Shown here: piece after piece, positions 10,952 through 22,253 of the stretch
Layout: every line of letters begins with the position of its first letter
Numbering within the stretch: position 1 is the stretch's first letter
Source of the DNA: Chondrosia reniformis
Taxonomy: Eukaryota > Porifera > Demospongiae > Chondrillida > Chondrillidae
DNA: 64,000 bases
Assembly (NCBI GenBank): GCA_947172415.1
Contig: OX359197.1
Span: 2,666,001 to 2,730,000 of the forward strand
Reading direction: 5' to 3'
The notes under the pieces: generated by a model
What the model was told of the DNA's origin: nothing
Seen by the model: only the letters and a program-made list of their open reading frames with translations
Databases searched by the model: none
Made by a program: the position numbers and the translations under genes

Positions 10952-11181
10952 TGTAGTCAGAACTAAATTAAGCTGTAACGGAACTGTAACCAATTATCTA
11001 TGTGGACAGGAACAGTCTAGAATATTCTATAATGTATGTATAATGCTTGTACCCTGTATTGTAGTTGCACTTATAATTTCAAACAGTGATCTTGAGTCGA
11101 TCTGTGTGGCGTTCGTGACAACTTTCATACTATTTCTAATCGTGACAGCTGATAGAAGTCTAGACCATGCACATGATTACA
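10952..11181 (+). repeat. 3' LTR of gypsy element
   Basis: Same length and order of blocks as the 5' LTR, starting TGTAGTCAGAACTAAATT and ending CATGATTACA. Substitutions relative to the 5' copy are scattered. Confidence 0.88.
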
Positions 11182-11329
11182 CATTGAAGCATTAGCTATC
11201 GTGAATCCAACAAGCAAGGCTGTTGTATGATTCATGTATAGCTACCATCCCCTTTTTGTTTCTGTCCTTTTTGTGCCATCACTACATCAACTGATTTTGA
11301 AGAAAGTTTTTATTGTTCCCTTACATATA

Positions 11330-13362
11330 CGATTACTCAGTATAGTACACAAATACTTATACACAAGGACATAAAAGGCTATATGTATGTCATATGATGT
11401 CCCTTGGGTGTATATAAGTTACAAAATGGTCTCTAACCCTGTTGATTATGCGAATGCATGCAACCAACTGTCGGTTTTCTTAGCTCCCTCACAAGGCAAA
11501 TCAAATCTGCTGTGGTTATTAGCTGAGACACCCCTATACATAGGTGTCAACCGTCCCAATTGAGACAGGACATATCCTGCCTTGCCTACAGATGTCCAGC
11601 TGTCCCACTGTCACTCCTGAACATCCCAATTTTGCTAGCTTAAAACTATAATTACCTTAGATGAATAGTCACAGTCGTTTTAAAGGTGATACCACATTCG
11701 CCTCGCATAACGTGTCTAATAATTTTGTGGGTTACAAGAGCAAAATTCAGTCAATTGACATTTCCAGCTAGTCTGAGTGGCTGAGAGTATCATGAGTGTA
11801 GGGAGCGAACAAACATTGTCCCGATTTTTGAGCAAATGTACCGGTTTTTCAACACTTCTGCATGTTTCACTTTGGTAAATTTCTAGGTTGACACCTATCC
11901 CTTTAAGACTGGGACCTTTGTTGATATATGGCATGTAGATGCATCATCTTCAATCTACACTAAGGTGTAAAAAGGTAATTGGTAGGCCAAGTGTTCTACC
12001 TTGGATGATCTGTATCAACTACTGCTCTCTATACAGTAGTTGAGAATTTGAACATTGCCTGAAACAGTGTGACTAAAGTCTTGAACTGTTTATAATACTG
12101 ATTATCCTACGGGTCACTTGGATCTCCCTCAATTTGTATCTTGCACTGCATGTGTAGCTAGTATAGACTTGGTTGTAATTTAATATTATATAGTCACTTG
12201 GACCTCTTAAAGTAGTTACTTGTACGGTGTAGTACTTGATTATAATTTAAATATTTTATATATTTGCCAGTAACGTGCACTGTGTAGTGTACTTGAGTGT
12301 AATTAGCTAGCAAAGTATTTCACTATACTTATAGACATTCGCTTTATATGAGCAATTTTTGTTATGAGATTCTACTGCATATACACATGGAAAACCTACA
12401 CACATGGATAAGAATAAAGCCTTGTTGAACATCAGCAACATGAATTTACTAATTCTGGACGTTTCAACCAAAAGGTCTTCATCAGCAATACATGAGGAAT
12501 GGGAATACAAGTCAGTATAACTGGGAAATTAGTAAATTCATGTTGCCGAAACTCAACAAGGCTTCATTCTTGTAATGATACACAGGGATAAGTAAAAATA
12601 TTAACAGATAACATAAGAAGAGAAGACAGAGCTTAAATTACCACAGTAATACGGACGACCAAACGAATTCAGTCTTTAGCATCAATGTAGGAACAAGTCC
12701 GCCTCAAACTTGACGTGAACATATACTAAAACGCTTTGTCTAACCTTCGCTATAACTTGCCTGTTCAGTAGCTCCTTCTTGTAGGAGAGCGTCAACTTGC
12801 CATAGCCATTCGCAAATGGATGATCTTCTTTGGCAAAAATGAGGTGACATTTAGCAACGTCACTGATTCACAAAATGTTCATGTATGGAGCAACATACGA
12901 GGGTGATAGTGACGCATACAAAAACGTAATAAAACATCACCAGATTGCACAGTCATAAGCTTGAATTCTTCAAGATATCTTGATCATTTTGCCATTTTAA
13001 TTAAACATCTTTCGCCAGATATTCGTCCTAGTCAAGTACCATGATATAGGTGGTTTTATTGTGATCTGATCAATTGAAAATTTTTATAAATATAACATCT
13101 GGCTTAAAAATAAATTTCCTATAGGTTTTCTATAGTCCTATGGCATATGCAGACTTTTGTCCTCTGTTTTTTAACAAACAAAGGCCTAAATGAAAAATTC
13201 CTTAATTTAAAATGAGTTTTATACCATACATTTTATGATAATACACCCATACTGTTTCTAGTTTCTTTCTTGGATCCATATGAATTATAAAATTATATTA
13301 TATTAATTGATTTATTTATTTATTGGTTTAGATTACCTTAGTATATTGTAACTTATACTTTA
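11330..13362 (+). repeat. Family A foldback repeat, copy A1 (centre and right arm)
   Basis: The first part (about 11340-12580) matches the central region of the complete copy at 59151-62445, including the GATTATGCGAATGCATGCA block near 11445. The second part (about 12590-13362) matches its right arm, from AAGAGAAGACAGAGCTTAAA near 12618 to CTTAGTATATTGTAACTTAT near 13336. The left arm is missing. No protein-coding content is seen; the central part holds a hammerhead-like core on the minus strand. Confidence 0.75.
12458..12485 (-). ncRNA. Hammerhead-like core in family A (copy A1)
   Basis: On the minus strand the order is CTGATGA, a hairpin-forming AGACCTTTTGGTT, GAAAC, GTC, which is the order of conserved hammerhead ribozyme blocks with a very short stem III. 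On either side AATTTACTAATT and AATTAGTAAATT can pair as a long outer stem. One extra A next to CTGATGA and a stem III without a loop make it non-canonical; it could cleave only as a dimer, if at all. Confidence 0.4.
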
Positions 13363-13418
13363 TATAATATAATATTTAAGAGGTCCAAGTGCATGACTAT
13401 TAAAATTACAATCAAGTA

Positions 13419-13929
13419 CAGTTGAACATCAATTATCCAAAATTCACTTAACTGAACATGTCGATTAGCCGAATGCCACTCCTGGACTCCATGCCCACTT
13501 ACAGTACATGTCAAAATAAGTAGCAGTGAAACAAAAAGGTAAACCAATAACCAACACGACTATACAAGTTTAATCGAGAAGCAAAAAATGGAAACGTCAG
13601 GAATTTATCTGTAAACGATAAGCGTCAAGCGTCAACTGAAACAATGTAAGGGAAACAACAAAGCTAACCGATAACTCTGAAGATTGGGTTAATTAGAAGA
13701 ACAAATAACGATTGAATAAACGACAAATGCTTAAACAGAAAGCGACAAATTCTAAACCGTCAAACGACAATCACCTTTTCGTTTTCTGTTTATTCTTTTC
13801 TGACAAACGGCATTACCGTTACCTTTTTTGTATTTTCAATGCTGTTAGTCAAAACTTAAATAATCCCATCAATTCGATTATCCAAACACCCTTCGATCCC
13901 AATGTGCTCAGATAAGTGAGTTCCTACTG
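13419..13929. mobile_element. Tigger-type MITE inserted in family A
   Basis: Begins CAGTTGAACATCAATTATCC and ends, read in reverse complement, CAGTAGGAACTCACTTATCT, with TA on both sides. Internally the right end also holds the TTTGGATAATCGAATTGATG block that mirrors the left end. The empty site is preserved in the same repeat at about 15438-15462 (CAATCAAGTACTAGCTACAC), which shows precise insertion at TA. No transposase is encoded. Confidence 0.8.
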
Positions 13930-14983
13930 TACTAGCTACACATGCAGTGCAAGTTACAAATTTAAAGACATCCTAGGGACCCATTGGATAATCAGTATTT
14001 TAAACAGTACAAGACTTAAGCACACTGTTGCAGGCTTTGAAATCCTTCACTACTGCATAGAGAGTAGTAGTTTATACAGATCATCCAAGGTAGAACACAT
14101 AACCTACCAATTACCTTTCCACACCTTAGTGTAGACTGAAGATGATGCATCTCCATGCCATATATCAACAAAGGTTCCAGTCTTAAAGTAATTTCAGCTA
14201 ATAACCACAGTAGATTTGATTTGCCTTGTGAGGGTGCTAAGAATACTGACGATTGGTTGCGTGCATTTGCATAATCAACAAGGTTAGAGACCATTTTGTA
14301 ACTTGCACACAAGAGACATCATATGACATACGTACATTTGGGCTTTTATATCCTTGTATAAAACTCATATTATTTATTTAGATCTCTGTTTGGTAGAAAC
14401 TGGAGGTCAAAATCTGCAAATAAATTCCATAGGACTATAGAAAAGCTAATAAAATTTATATTGAAACCAAGTATTATATTAAAATGAATTATCAATTAGT
14501 CAGGTCACTGTCAAACCGACATATATCATGGTACATGTGTATGACGAATGTCTGGTGAAATATAGCTTAATTAAAGTTGCAAAATAATTAATTAGATCTA
14601 ATGAAGAATGCATGCTTACGATTGAGCAATAATTAATCTGGTGATGTTTCTCTAGTGCACCACCAACACCCTTCTATGTCACTCCGTACACAGTTAGTGA
14701 ATCATGTGACATTGCAAAAATGTCACCAGCTCGAGCTTGTTGCTAAAGAAGATCCCTTTTGTGAATGGTCATGACAAGTTGATGCTCTTATACGAGAAGG
14801 AGCTGCCGAATATGCTAGTTGTAGCTAGGGTTAGATAAAGTGTATTTGTGTACGTTCCCGTTAAATTTGAGGCAGAGTTGTCCTTATACTGATGCAAAAG
14901 AATTTCGAACATATTAAAACTTTGGTATGTTAAGCTCTGTATTCTCTTCTTATGTTTTTGTTCATATTTTTACTTGTTGTAGG

Positions 14984-15057
14984 TTTAGTTCCCCTATAGG
15001 CTCTTTTACAGAATAGGCATATAGCATGTAGGAAAATGGTATCTTAGATTTTTCATG
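14984..15057 (+). mobile_element. 74-bp Penelope-like 3' end fragment with target duplication
   Basis: The fragment TTTAGTTCCCCTATAGGCTC through TTTTTCATG is identical in order to the 3' end of the Penelope-like element near 27508-27580 and to the reverse fragment at 44205. It is bounded by TGTAGG on both sides (14978-14983 and 15058-15063) and interrupts family A sequence that is continuous in copy A4. It is thus a tiny, severely 5'-truncated insertion. Confidence 0.7.
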
Positions 15058-15154
15058 TGTAGGAATAAGGAGTGTTTCTTGCAATCATTATGAGAATAAA
15101 GCCTAGTTGAATGAATTAACTAATTTCCTACTTGATATTGCCATTCATGTATTA

Positions 15155-15182
15155 CTGATGTAGACCTCCTGGTTGAAACATC
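15155..15182 (+). ncRNA. Hammerhead-like core in family A (copy A2, mutated)
   Basis: CTGATGT, AGACCTCCTGGTT, GAAAC, ATC in that order. The first block has lost its final A (CTGATGT), which would kill a hammerhead ribozyme. It is the positional equivalent of the cores in copies A1 and A4. Confidence 0.35.
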
Positions 15183-15859
15183 CACAATTAGAAAATTTAT
15201 GTAACTGACGTTCAACAAGGCTTTATTCTTTTCAATGTGTACGTTTTCCATGTCTACATATAGTAGAATCTCATAACGAAATTGCTCATTAGGAATGGCT
15301 AGCTATAGTGAAGGACTTTGCTGGCTAATTACACTCAAATACAGTGGCAAATATATACAACATTAAAATAACAATCAAGAACTACACAGTATAAGTTACA
15401 AATTTAACTGGTCTTAGTGACTACATAATATTAATATTGCAATCAAGTACTAGCTACACTTGAAGTGCAAGTTAAAAGTTAAAATAGATCCAAGTGGCCC
15501 ATTGTATAGACTGCCGATTATGTATCTGCATGCCATATATCAACAGAGGTTCCAGTCTTAAAGGGTGTAGTAACAATTTTTAATACCTCTTAACTTGTTC
15601 TCAAAGCGCGGTCAGGTAAATGGAGACTTAGTGCTCCCAAAATTTAATGGCTTCTTAATCAAAGGTAAGACTGAATTTTCACCGAGGTGCTTTGTGATAC
15701 CTACTTCCTTTGCAATATATGCCCATTCTGTTGGGAGGTCCTTTCCTGGAGCCATATGAATTATTAAATTTTTTATATTATATTATATTATTTATTTATT
15801 TATATTAGATTACCTTAGTATATTGTAACTTATACTGTATATAAAAAATGTAGTCTTTC

Positions 15860-18080
15860 TAAACTGCAGTGCTGTAAAAGTTTCGAATGTTGTCCCAATA
15901 CTCGGAATTTTGAAAGGACTAGCAGCAGGTAGCTTGGATGAATTTATCAAAAACTAGGGCTAAACTCGGATTCTCACCACAATTGAATAAAGCTTGGTTC
16001 ACATATGTGACACAACACTAGCGTTAGAGAAGAGTTGAACAAAATTGTGCAACGAGAACATTGCATAACGTTTTCCTTACGTTTAATTCAGACATTAACG
16101 TAATTGCTTACGTTACAATTAGTGTGTTACACACATGGATGAAAGTAGCTCAAGCTGAAGTAGTCACAGTGAAAGTTTAGAAAGGTATAGCGACAGAGGG
16201 TTACTTTCAAAGAAGCCCAGGTATGCCTGTACTTTTCAACCTGATAGCAACTCTTTCCCTTGGCCAAAGTATCAAGAAAATATCCGTCATATGTCCTTTG
16301 TACTATATGTTTTCATTAGTGTTGCATATGGTGGTACAAGAGATCTAAGAAAGTATGAAATTTGCACAAGTCTTCCGGCAGAAGTGTTAACGTAGCTTAT
16401 TGACAACATTCTTCACCAGCAAAGTAGACCAGGTCCCAAGCAACAGCAAACTGCTGTTGAGGCTGAAGTGAAGTTTGCTATTTCATAAGAGAGCATCATC
16501 TTGTTCTAAATGTAACTGATTACTGCTGTCAACTGTTTCCCAGCCTATTCCTAGACTCAATGATTGGAAGAGCTTTAAAGTGTGGCTATACCAAAGCCAC
16601 AGCTAGTAAATATAATTGCACAAGAATTAATGTAAGATATTTTATGTCAGTTAAAGAATCTCGGTTCTTCAGCATACACATTGATGAAACCACTTACATC
16701 ACAATTCAGCAGCAGTGTGGAATCCGGCTAAGATAACATTGATGGTGTTGTGAGATGTGTCTTTTTTTAAGCTAGAGCAAGTAGAAAATGCAGAGGGTTT
16801 GTTTCAAACAATAGATCATAACTTCTAAATGTTATGACAAATTAGTTGGTATGGGCATAAATGGCACAAATTTATTGCTAGGTAGGAGAAATTCTGTATT
16901 GACACAACTGAAGAATAAGCAACCATCACTTGTTGCTTTCCATTGTAACTGCCATTTGGCTGCTCTCTAATAGCGAATCATGCTTGCTCTGTTTTGCCAG
17001 ACTACCTTGAAGATTTAACTGTCAATATCTGGTACTATTTTCAGAAAAGTGCAAAACATCTGTGTTAATTTAAAGAATTCGAACAATTTGGTGAGTGTAA
17101 ACCACAAAAATTGCTGAAAGCTGCACAAAACAGGTGGCTTAGCTTGGAAGCATGTATGCAATGTTTATTTGAGCAGTATGATGCACTCCTATCTTACTTC
17201 AGAAGTATTGAAGAGACAAGTTCAAAGAATCACAGCAGCTCTTGTGATTCCTTGTCTAGTATCAACATCTTCAGTAATTTAATGTAAAAGCAATTCTCCT
17301 ATACAGTGGATATTCTTTATCGCGAGGTCAACACCCTTGTGAAGAAGCTTCTCTTGTGATTTATAAAGCCAGCAAAGAACTGATATTAGTGAAATCGATT
17401 TGAATGCTATTAACTACATTGCATTTGGTGACGTTTTATTGGAGATAAAGCCAAACAGTACAATGAGGAATTTAATTTGGCAACTAGTGACATTGGAACA
17501 TTTAAAAAACCTGTAGATAATTTCAGATTGCTGTTATTCAAAGTATATACAGTAAGCAAGCTTCCAATTGGAAACAAATTTCTTTCCAAGCTTAATTGGC
17601 TATATCCCCATACAATGTCAGCAATGTTCTACTTGTTGCTTCAGATCTCCCTCAAGTCATCAAAGAAGTAGAGAAACCACAGCTATGCGAAGAATTCATG
17701 GACTACTGCATGTCCAAGGCTTCCTCAAGACTTCACCTAGCTGTTCAGAAACATCAATTGACACATATTGGCACAAAGTGAACGTAATTAAAGATGACTC
17801 AGACAGTATAGAGTTGAAGTACCCCTATAGCTAGTAGCTAAGTTTTCTAAGTCTGTGTTAATCAATCCTAATGGAAATGGTGATATTGAGAGGCTGTTCA
17901 GCCACATGGGTTTAATAAAGCTACGAAATAGCCTTGCGGTAGAGACTCTAACAGCATTGCTACAGCTTCAATTTAATGTCAAAGAACCATACCACACATT
18001 CAAACCAACAAAGCAGATTTTGATACGGTGTGGAAATACAATCACATCACTTAATACAGACTATTTGAACTAAATAAATG
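15860..18080 (+). pseudogene. hAT-family transposase, heavily decayed
   Basis: Fragments in several frames follow the order of a hAT transposase of the ZNF862-like type. Near 16460 there is AEVKFAIS; near 16655 FFSIHIDETT, which holds the first catalytic Asp; near 17110 KLLKAAQNRWLSLEACMQ; near 17855-18073 the C-terminal dimerisation motif ERLFSHMGLIKLRNSLAVET. Numerous stops and frame changes show it is dead. The TIRs were not resolved; a GCAGTGCTGTAAAAGTTTCG stretch at 15868 resembles a hAT end. Intact proteins of this family excise with an 8-bp duplication. Confidence 0.75.
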
Positions 18081-18229
18081 GTAGTTATGTGCATATTGGG
18101 ATTTTCTTTGGATTTTGACTTGTACATTTTGGGATATTGTTTATGTGATATGGGACAATTATGAAATAATATTGGCAGCACGGAAACTGTCTACTTACCT
18201 AATCAAAACCTGTCTATATCTTTTGATAC
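18081..18229. other. hAT 3' flank
   Basis: AT-rich sequence with TTTGGGATATTG-like runs. No feature is recognised; a hAT end may lie here but its inverted partner was not found. Confidence 0.3.
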
Positions 18230-19232
18230 ATTTCCGATTTGGGAGGAAGCCCTTCAGTGTCGTCTGACTTACTGTCCATGGCTTTGGTGAGTTCATCAGC
18301 AAATTCAATGTATACAGCTCTGGCCTCCTTGCTCAATTCATACAGTTGCTCACTGAAGTGCCATCTCTATATGATGGCATAGACTGGCCCCAAGGTCTTT
18401 AGGACTGAAGTGTGCAGCTTTGCAGCCCATTCTTAAACCTCTGCTTCTTGCAGTATAAATGAGGTTTCAGTGTACATAACAAGAGATGATCTACAAAGCC
18501 ATCATGACAACTGTACGGAGTGTTGGGTAAATTTTTTGTACAAAAGGAGCTGGCTAGAGGAATCCACACATATATACACAAGAATTTAGCACCCTTTCCC
18601 AATTTTCCACTGCTTTCTGTGAGCCTGTGAATATACATGTGTGCAAGTTTTAGAAAGGTATACTCATTATTTTCCTCTAGTAGCAAATATACTCACTTGT
18701 ACTCTTAATCCAGTCTCCTCCATCATAGAAGTGTCAGTACAATCGACTTTCTCCTTGTCCTTCCATCTGCTGCCTCTGTAGTAGATCAATAAAAGTTGTA
18801 ATTTCCTCCTGCAACTAGAGCATGGCCATTGTGGTTAGCTAAGCACTTACATAAGTCTTGTCTGGTGTAGTCATCTACAATCATTTTTCTCTTCTCTTCC
18901 AGCACCAGGTCGAACAAACAGGCTGAATCCTTGGGACTTTCCATAGCCAGGATCACTGATACAAATGCGAAATAGGCTCATTGGTTACTGGTAAGTTTCT
19001 CTAACCTTGACATGAGCTAATGGACTCATTATAGCTGCTGCGGCAACTAACATCCCAATAAATATATATTCCTTCTTTGTATTGTAGTATTTCTATATAG
19101 CCAATTATAGTTTTCCACTGGCATCACCTCCTTCCAAGGAGAGAGAAAACTTGGTAGCTGCCTCCTTTGATAGGTACGTTTGACTAGGAAACTGAATCAT
19201 TTTTCTCTTCAATGATGCGGTGAAGGTAGCCA
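18230..19232 (-). CDS. Putative small multi-exon gene, product unknown
   Basis: Reading the minus strand, a start MATFTASLKRKMIQFPSQTY (ATG near 19230) opens a first exon of about 35 codons. A second candidate exon (about 19010-19080) encodes KKEYIFIGMLVAAAAIMSPL and ends at AAG|GTTAGA. A third reads AMESPKDSACLFDLVLEEKR, continues KMIVDDYTRQDL and stops at a strong donor GTAAGT (about 18855). A fourth reads WKDKEKVDCTDTSMMEETGL and ends at GTGAGT (about 18700). The last candidate contains LYELSKEARAVYIEFADELT and ends near 18230 with a stop. Introns would be about 50-300 bp. I do not recognise the family and the exact joins are not certain. Confidence 0.4.
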
Positions 19233-20307
19233 TTCCAGTCGGTTTATACAGTATCCTACACCTTTACCAATGAGGCTATAACCACTGTAGGTTGCTTTTG
19301 TAGAGAGATGCAGCTTACATATACGGTACAGGTCAAAAGAAACTTAGCGATTTCCGCAAGGGTTTGTATGGGAATCCACAAATTTTCTGCATACCGCTGT
19401 ACAGCCATTTGCAGTTTGCCATATCAGCATCTGCGGGTATCGTCAGCGATGTTTGTAAACAAACGAACAATACATACGTACTTAGGGTGTCAATAGGAAA
19501 GCCATGCAATCTACGAAGAAAATTGATATGTATGTATGTCGAGCATTTCGATCTTTACTGACGTATAAGTATAGTCAGAATTAATAATACGAAAGTATGT
19601 AGACAACAATAAAATAATTAGAGTATTCAAAACACAATAGGTATTTGCTTTATTGTATAGATTCTTTCAATTGCTTCTCTAAATAATATGAGTATCCAGT
19701 AATATCCTATAAATATTCATACATGCATTTGGACGTTATGAATCATTGCGATTAGAAGAAACAATTAGGAGCAAGATGGCAAGCAAAATAATGGTAGAAT
19801 GGATCGAAGGAAGGTGAGCTGGCAAAAGATCGTATGTAAGAAGCAACAGTATCAAAGAAGGAACTGTAGCTCCTGGAAAAACTGTTAGCGTTATTTAGGG
19901 AAAGTCAAGACTATGAATTGTGATTGTCATTTACAAATTTGTTACGTACGTACGTATATATACCATGTACGCATATATATACATACATACGTACGTATAC
20001 GCAAATTTCCGCACTTGCAGCTTTCCTCAGTTGCTCTCTCAAAAACCCTCAGACAGCTTCGTGGCCAACTGCAGACAGTGGCGTTGTCCAACAGCGGAAA
20101 AATGCAAAAATCACCAACTTGAAGATCTATACCATTTATACATAATCCTACAAACCAGGACAGAATTCATAATAGAACTTTGACTCAAACTAGCATGATG
20201 GAATAGTCTTGTAGGCATGCTCTAAGAGGTATATAGGTATAAAATGTCTATGGCAACCTGTAAAATGTTCACCAAACAAAGTGTTCAAAGGGATACATAC
20301 ATAGTAT

Positions 20308-20456
20308 AATAGTCAGACTTTTCAGAATATAATAGCCACCTATTTGCTAGGTATTGTGTTAAAAAGGACTCATTCTCAGTAACAGTCAGGCTTTTCAGAA
20401 TAAAATAGCAATCTATTTATGAGGTTTTGTGTTAAAAGGGACCCATCAAAATATTC
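20308..20456. repeat. Two-copy tandem repeat of about 75 bp
   Basis: Both copies share AGTCAGRCTTTTCAGAATA, ATAGC, CTATTT and TTGTGTTAAAARGGAC in order. The copies differ by substitutions and small gaps. Confidence 0.6.
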
Positions 20457-21063
20457 ATAATATATATAGTGACACGTGTATGTACCTTTAAGAAAGGAAA
20501 CACAAGGCCAAGCTGGGCCCATGAGTCACTGTAAGTTTATACTATACGTATATATATATATATATCATTAATCAGCAGCTGTACAACTCTTCATGATCAT
20601 CTTCTCGAGCTCCTGTTCTTCTGGTTCTCCCCTAATGGAATTATAATTAAGTAATTAATCATATTATCACACATAAATATACCGAATTTGATATTTAATT
20701 TCCAGATGCTTCAGTCATTAATTCATTTTCCCACTGGCAGGACTATCCACCATGCATCTACAGTTGAGGGAGTACTCTCTTACACTTACTAGATCATAAA
20801 TATTCATACATGGCGTGCAGACCAGACAAATACAGAAAATACATCAAAAACACCGATTTAAATGGCGGCCAGGTAATGGCAGTAGAGAAGACTCTGGTCT
20901 TTCTTTGATTCTCTTGATAAAGTACCATACCACACTAGCTTCGTATCTTCTTCAATGCTAGTCGGCTATTCAGTCAGCCTCTTTTTGGCTAAGCTTTTTA
21001 GGGGCTGCCACAGGCAGCCCCCTCTATTGTTTTCATAACGCGATTTATGTATGGCTTCATGTT

Positions 21064-21098
<35 letters not shown>

Positions 21099-21101
21099 TA
21101 T

Positions 21102-21211
21102 ATATAATACGAGTTCATACGCAACTATTATAACACATTTTATACGTCGATAGATGTATAATACGAGTTCATACGCAACTATTGTAACACTTAATTTATA
21201 CGTCAATACAT
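21102..21211. repeat. Two-copy tandem repeat of about 53 bp
   Basis: TATAATACGAGTTCATACGC, AACTATTRTAACAC and TATACGTC recur in order, the second copy starting at about 21157. It follows directly on a TA microsatellite. Confidence 0.7.
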
Positions 21212-21345
21212 CGTTTTTGCAAATGGCGGCGTTCAGGAAGCTTTAGTTAACGAAGCTTTTCTGTCGCTATTTATAATTTTCAGGACACTTAAGCGTCCTT
21301 AATCGTTAGGATTAAGAATAGTATATCTAAGCCCAACGATGCGGC

Positions 21346-21407
21346 CAAGTAGTTCGAGTAAATTCGGGGGGCGGCAGCCCCACGAGTTTTTAAACTCGAA
21401 CTACTTG
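21346..21407. repeat. 62-bp hairpin repeat (copy 1)
   Basis: CAAGTAGTTCGAGT at the left and ACTCGAACTACTTG at the right are perfect inverted copies. The middle holds GGGGGGCGGCAGCCCC. A second copy lies at 48509-48569. The unit is too short to encode anything; it could be a miniature foldback element. Confidence 0.7.
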
Positions 21408-21420
21408 TTTCTTTTTTTTA

Positions 21421-22116
21421 TTGGCCGTTGATCTACGACCCTACCACTTTGAGATGACCACGTGCTGCAAGGTGGAGAAGTTGAAGATCACCACCTGGAA
21501 CGTCAGAGGACTCACAGAGTCCAAGCACAATCCCGAACCGAAGACCTATAACATCATCAGGATTCTGAGTCGGAACGGGATCGACATCGCGGTCTTAACG
21601 GAGACCAAAGCATGCGGAGCCTCTCGCGAGGAGGAGTATGACTTAGACGGGACAAGATACAATGTTCACTTCTCTGGTGTACACGAAAGGGAACGGAATC
21701 ATCACGGTATGGTACTGGTGGTGAAAGCAGAGCTGTGGAATGCCTTTAGCGACCAGTGGGAGCCCATCTACAAGCAACTCATCTCTGCCAAACTATCCAA
21801 TGGAAACGAAGAGAGATGGATAATTGGAGCATACCCCCAAACAAATGTCAGTGTAGTAGAAGTTAACAATGAGTTCTGCTATCAGCTTCGCCACACCCTA
21901 AGGCAAGTACCATCAAATGGAATGCTGATCCTCTTGGGGGATTTCAATGCCAACATCAATCCCCGAGAGGATGGCTGTGATAGGCAGGTGGTTGGACTTT
22001 ATGGATGCTCACGGAGACCCACCAGTGACAACAGCCTACGCCTGCTTGACCTCTGTTCTTGTTTTGCTCTTGTCCTTACCAACACTCTTCACAAGTCAGG
22101 ACTAAAGACATCATGA
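21421..22116 (+). pseudogene. LINE APE endonuclease domain
   Basis: Clean 231-codon frame with the EEP landmarks in order: ITTWNVRGLTES (Asn of motif I), VLTETKACG (catalytic Glu), HHGMVLVVK, WIIGAYPQTN, LLGDFNANI (Asp and Asn of the active site), then NSLRLLDLCS. The frame breaks just before the final SDH motif, so the domain lacks its last strand. In the native element this enzyme nicks the target for target-primed reverse transcription. Confidence 0.85.
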
Positions 22117-22253
22117 CCTACAAAGACAAGTCCGCAAATGGCGAGTGACGGCTTCTGGACTACATCGCTATAAGGAGGAGCCATCTGCCGAGGTTCTACC
22201 AGACAAGAGTCCTCAGGGGGGCCAGACAGTTCCATCCCTCAGCAGACCTTCAC

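Larger units (their letters stand above)
6591..11181 (+). mobile_element. Ty3/gypsy LTR retrotransposon with internal deletions
   Basis: Two 230-bp LTRs begin TGTAGTCAG and end GATTACA/AATTACA. Gag, protease, reverse transcriptase and an integrase tail follow in the gypsy order, all damaged. RNase H is fused almost directly to the integrase C-terminus near 10160-10230, so most of RNase H and the integrase core have been deleted. A separate element (8440-9062) sits between protease and RT. The LTRs differ at scattered positions, so the insertion is not very young. No matching target duplication was found (flanks ACAGT and CATTG). Confidence 0.9.
13375..15837. repeat. Family A foldback repeat, copy A2, rearranged and with nested insertions
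   Basis: The copy starts with central-type sequence (CAATCAAGTACTAGCTACA broken by a MITE at 13419), then shows the central region in reverse (13932-14330). A left arm follows from about 14373 (ATTTAGATCTCTGTTTGGTAG) to 15100, then central sequence again, and it closes with a truncated right end AGATTACCTTAGTATATTGT at 15808-15837. A 74-bp Penelope scrap sits at 14984-15057. About 15565-15735 is unrelated filler. No coding content. Confidence 0.65.
19233..21345. other. Gene-free stretch with short repeats
   Basis: No credible exon is seen. It contains an alternating purine-pyrimidine tract (about 19942-20000, rich in TACGTA and TATATA), two tandem repeats listed separately, TA runs at about 20552-20567 and 21067-21093, and a small GC hairpin AGGGGCTGCC/GGCAGCCCCC at about 21000-21023. 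The part just upstream of 19232 could hold the promoter of the putative minus-strand gene. Confidence 0.5.
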
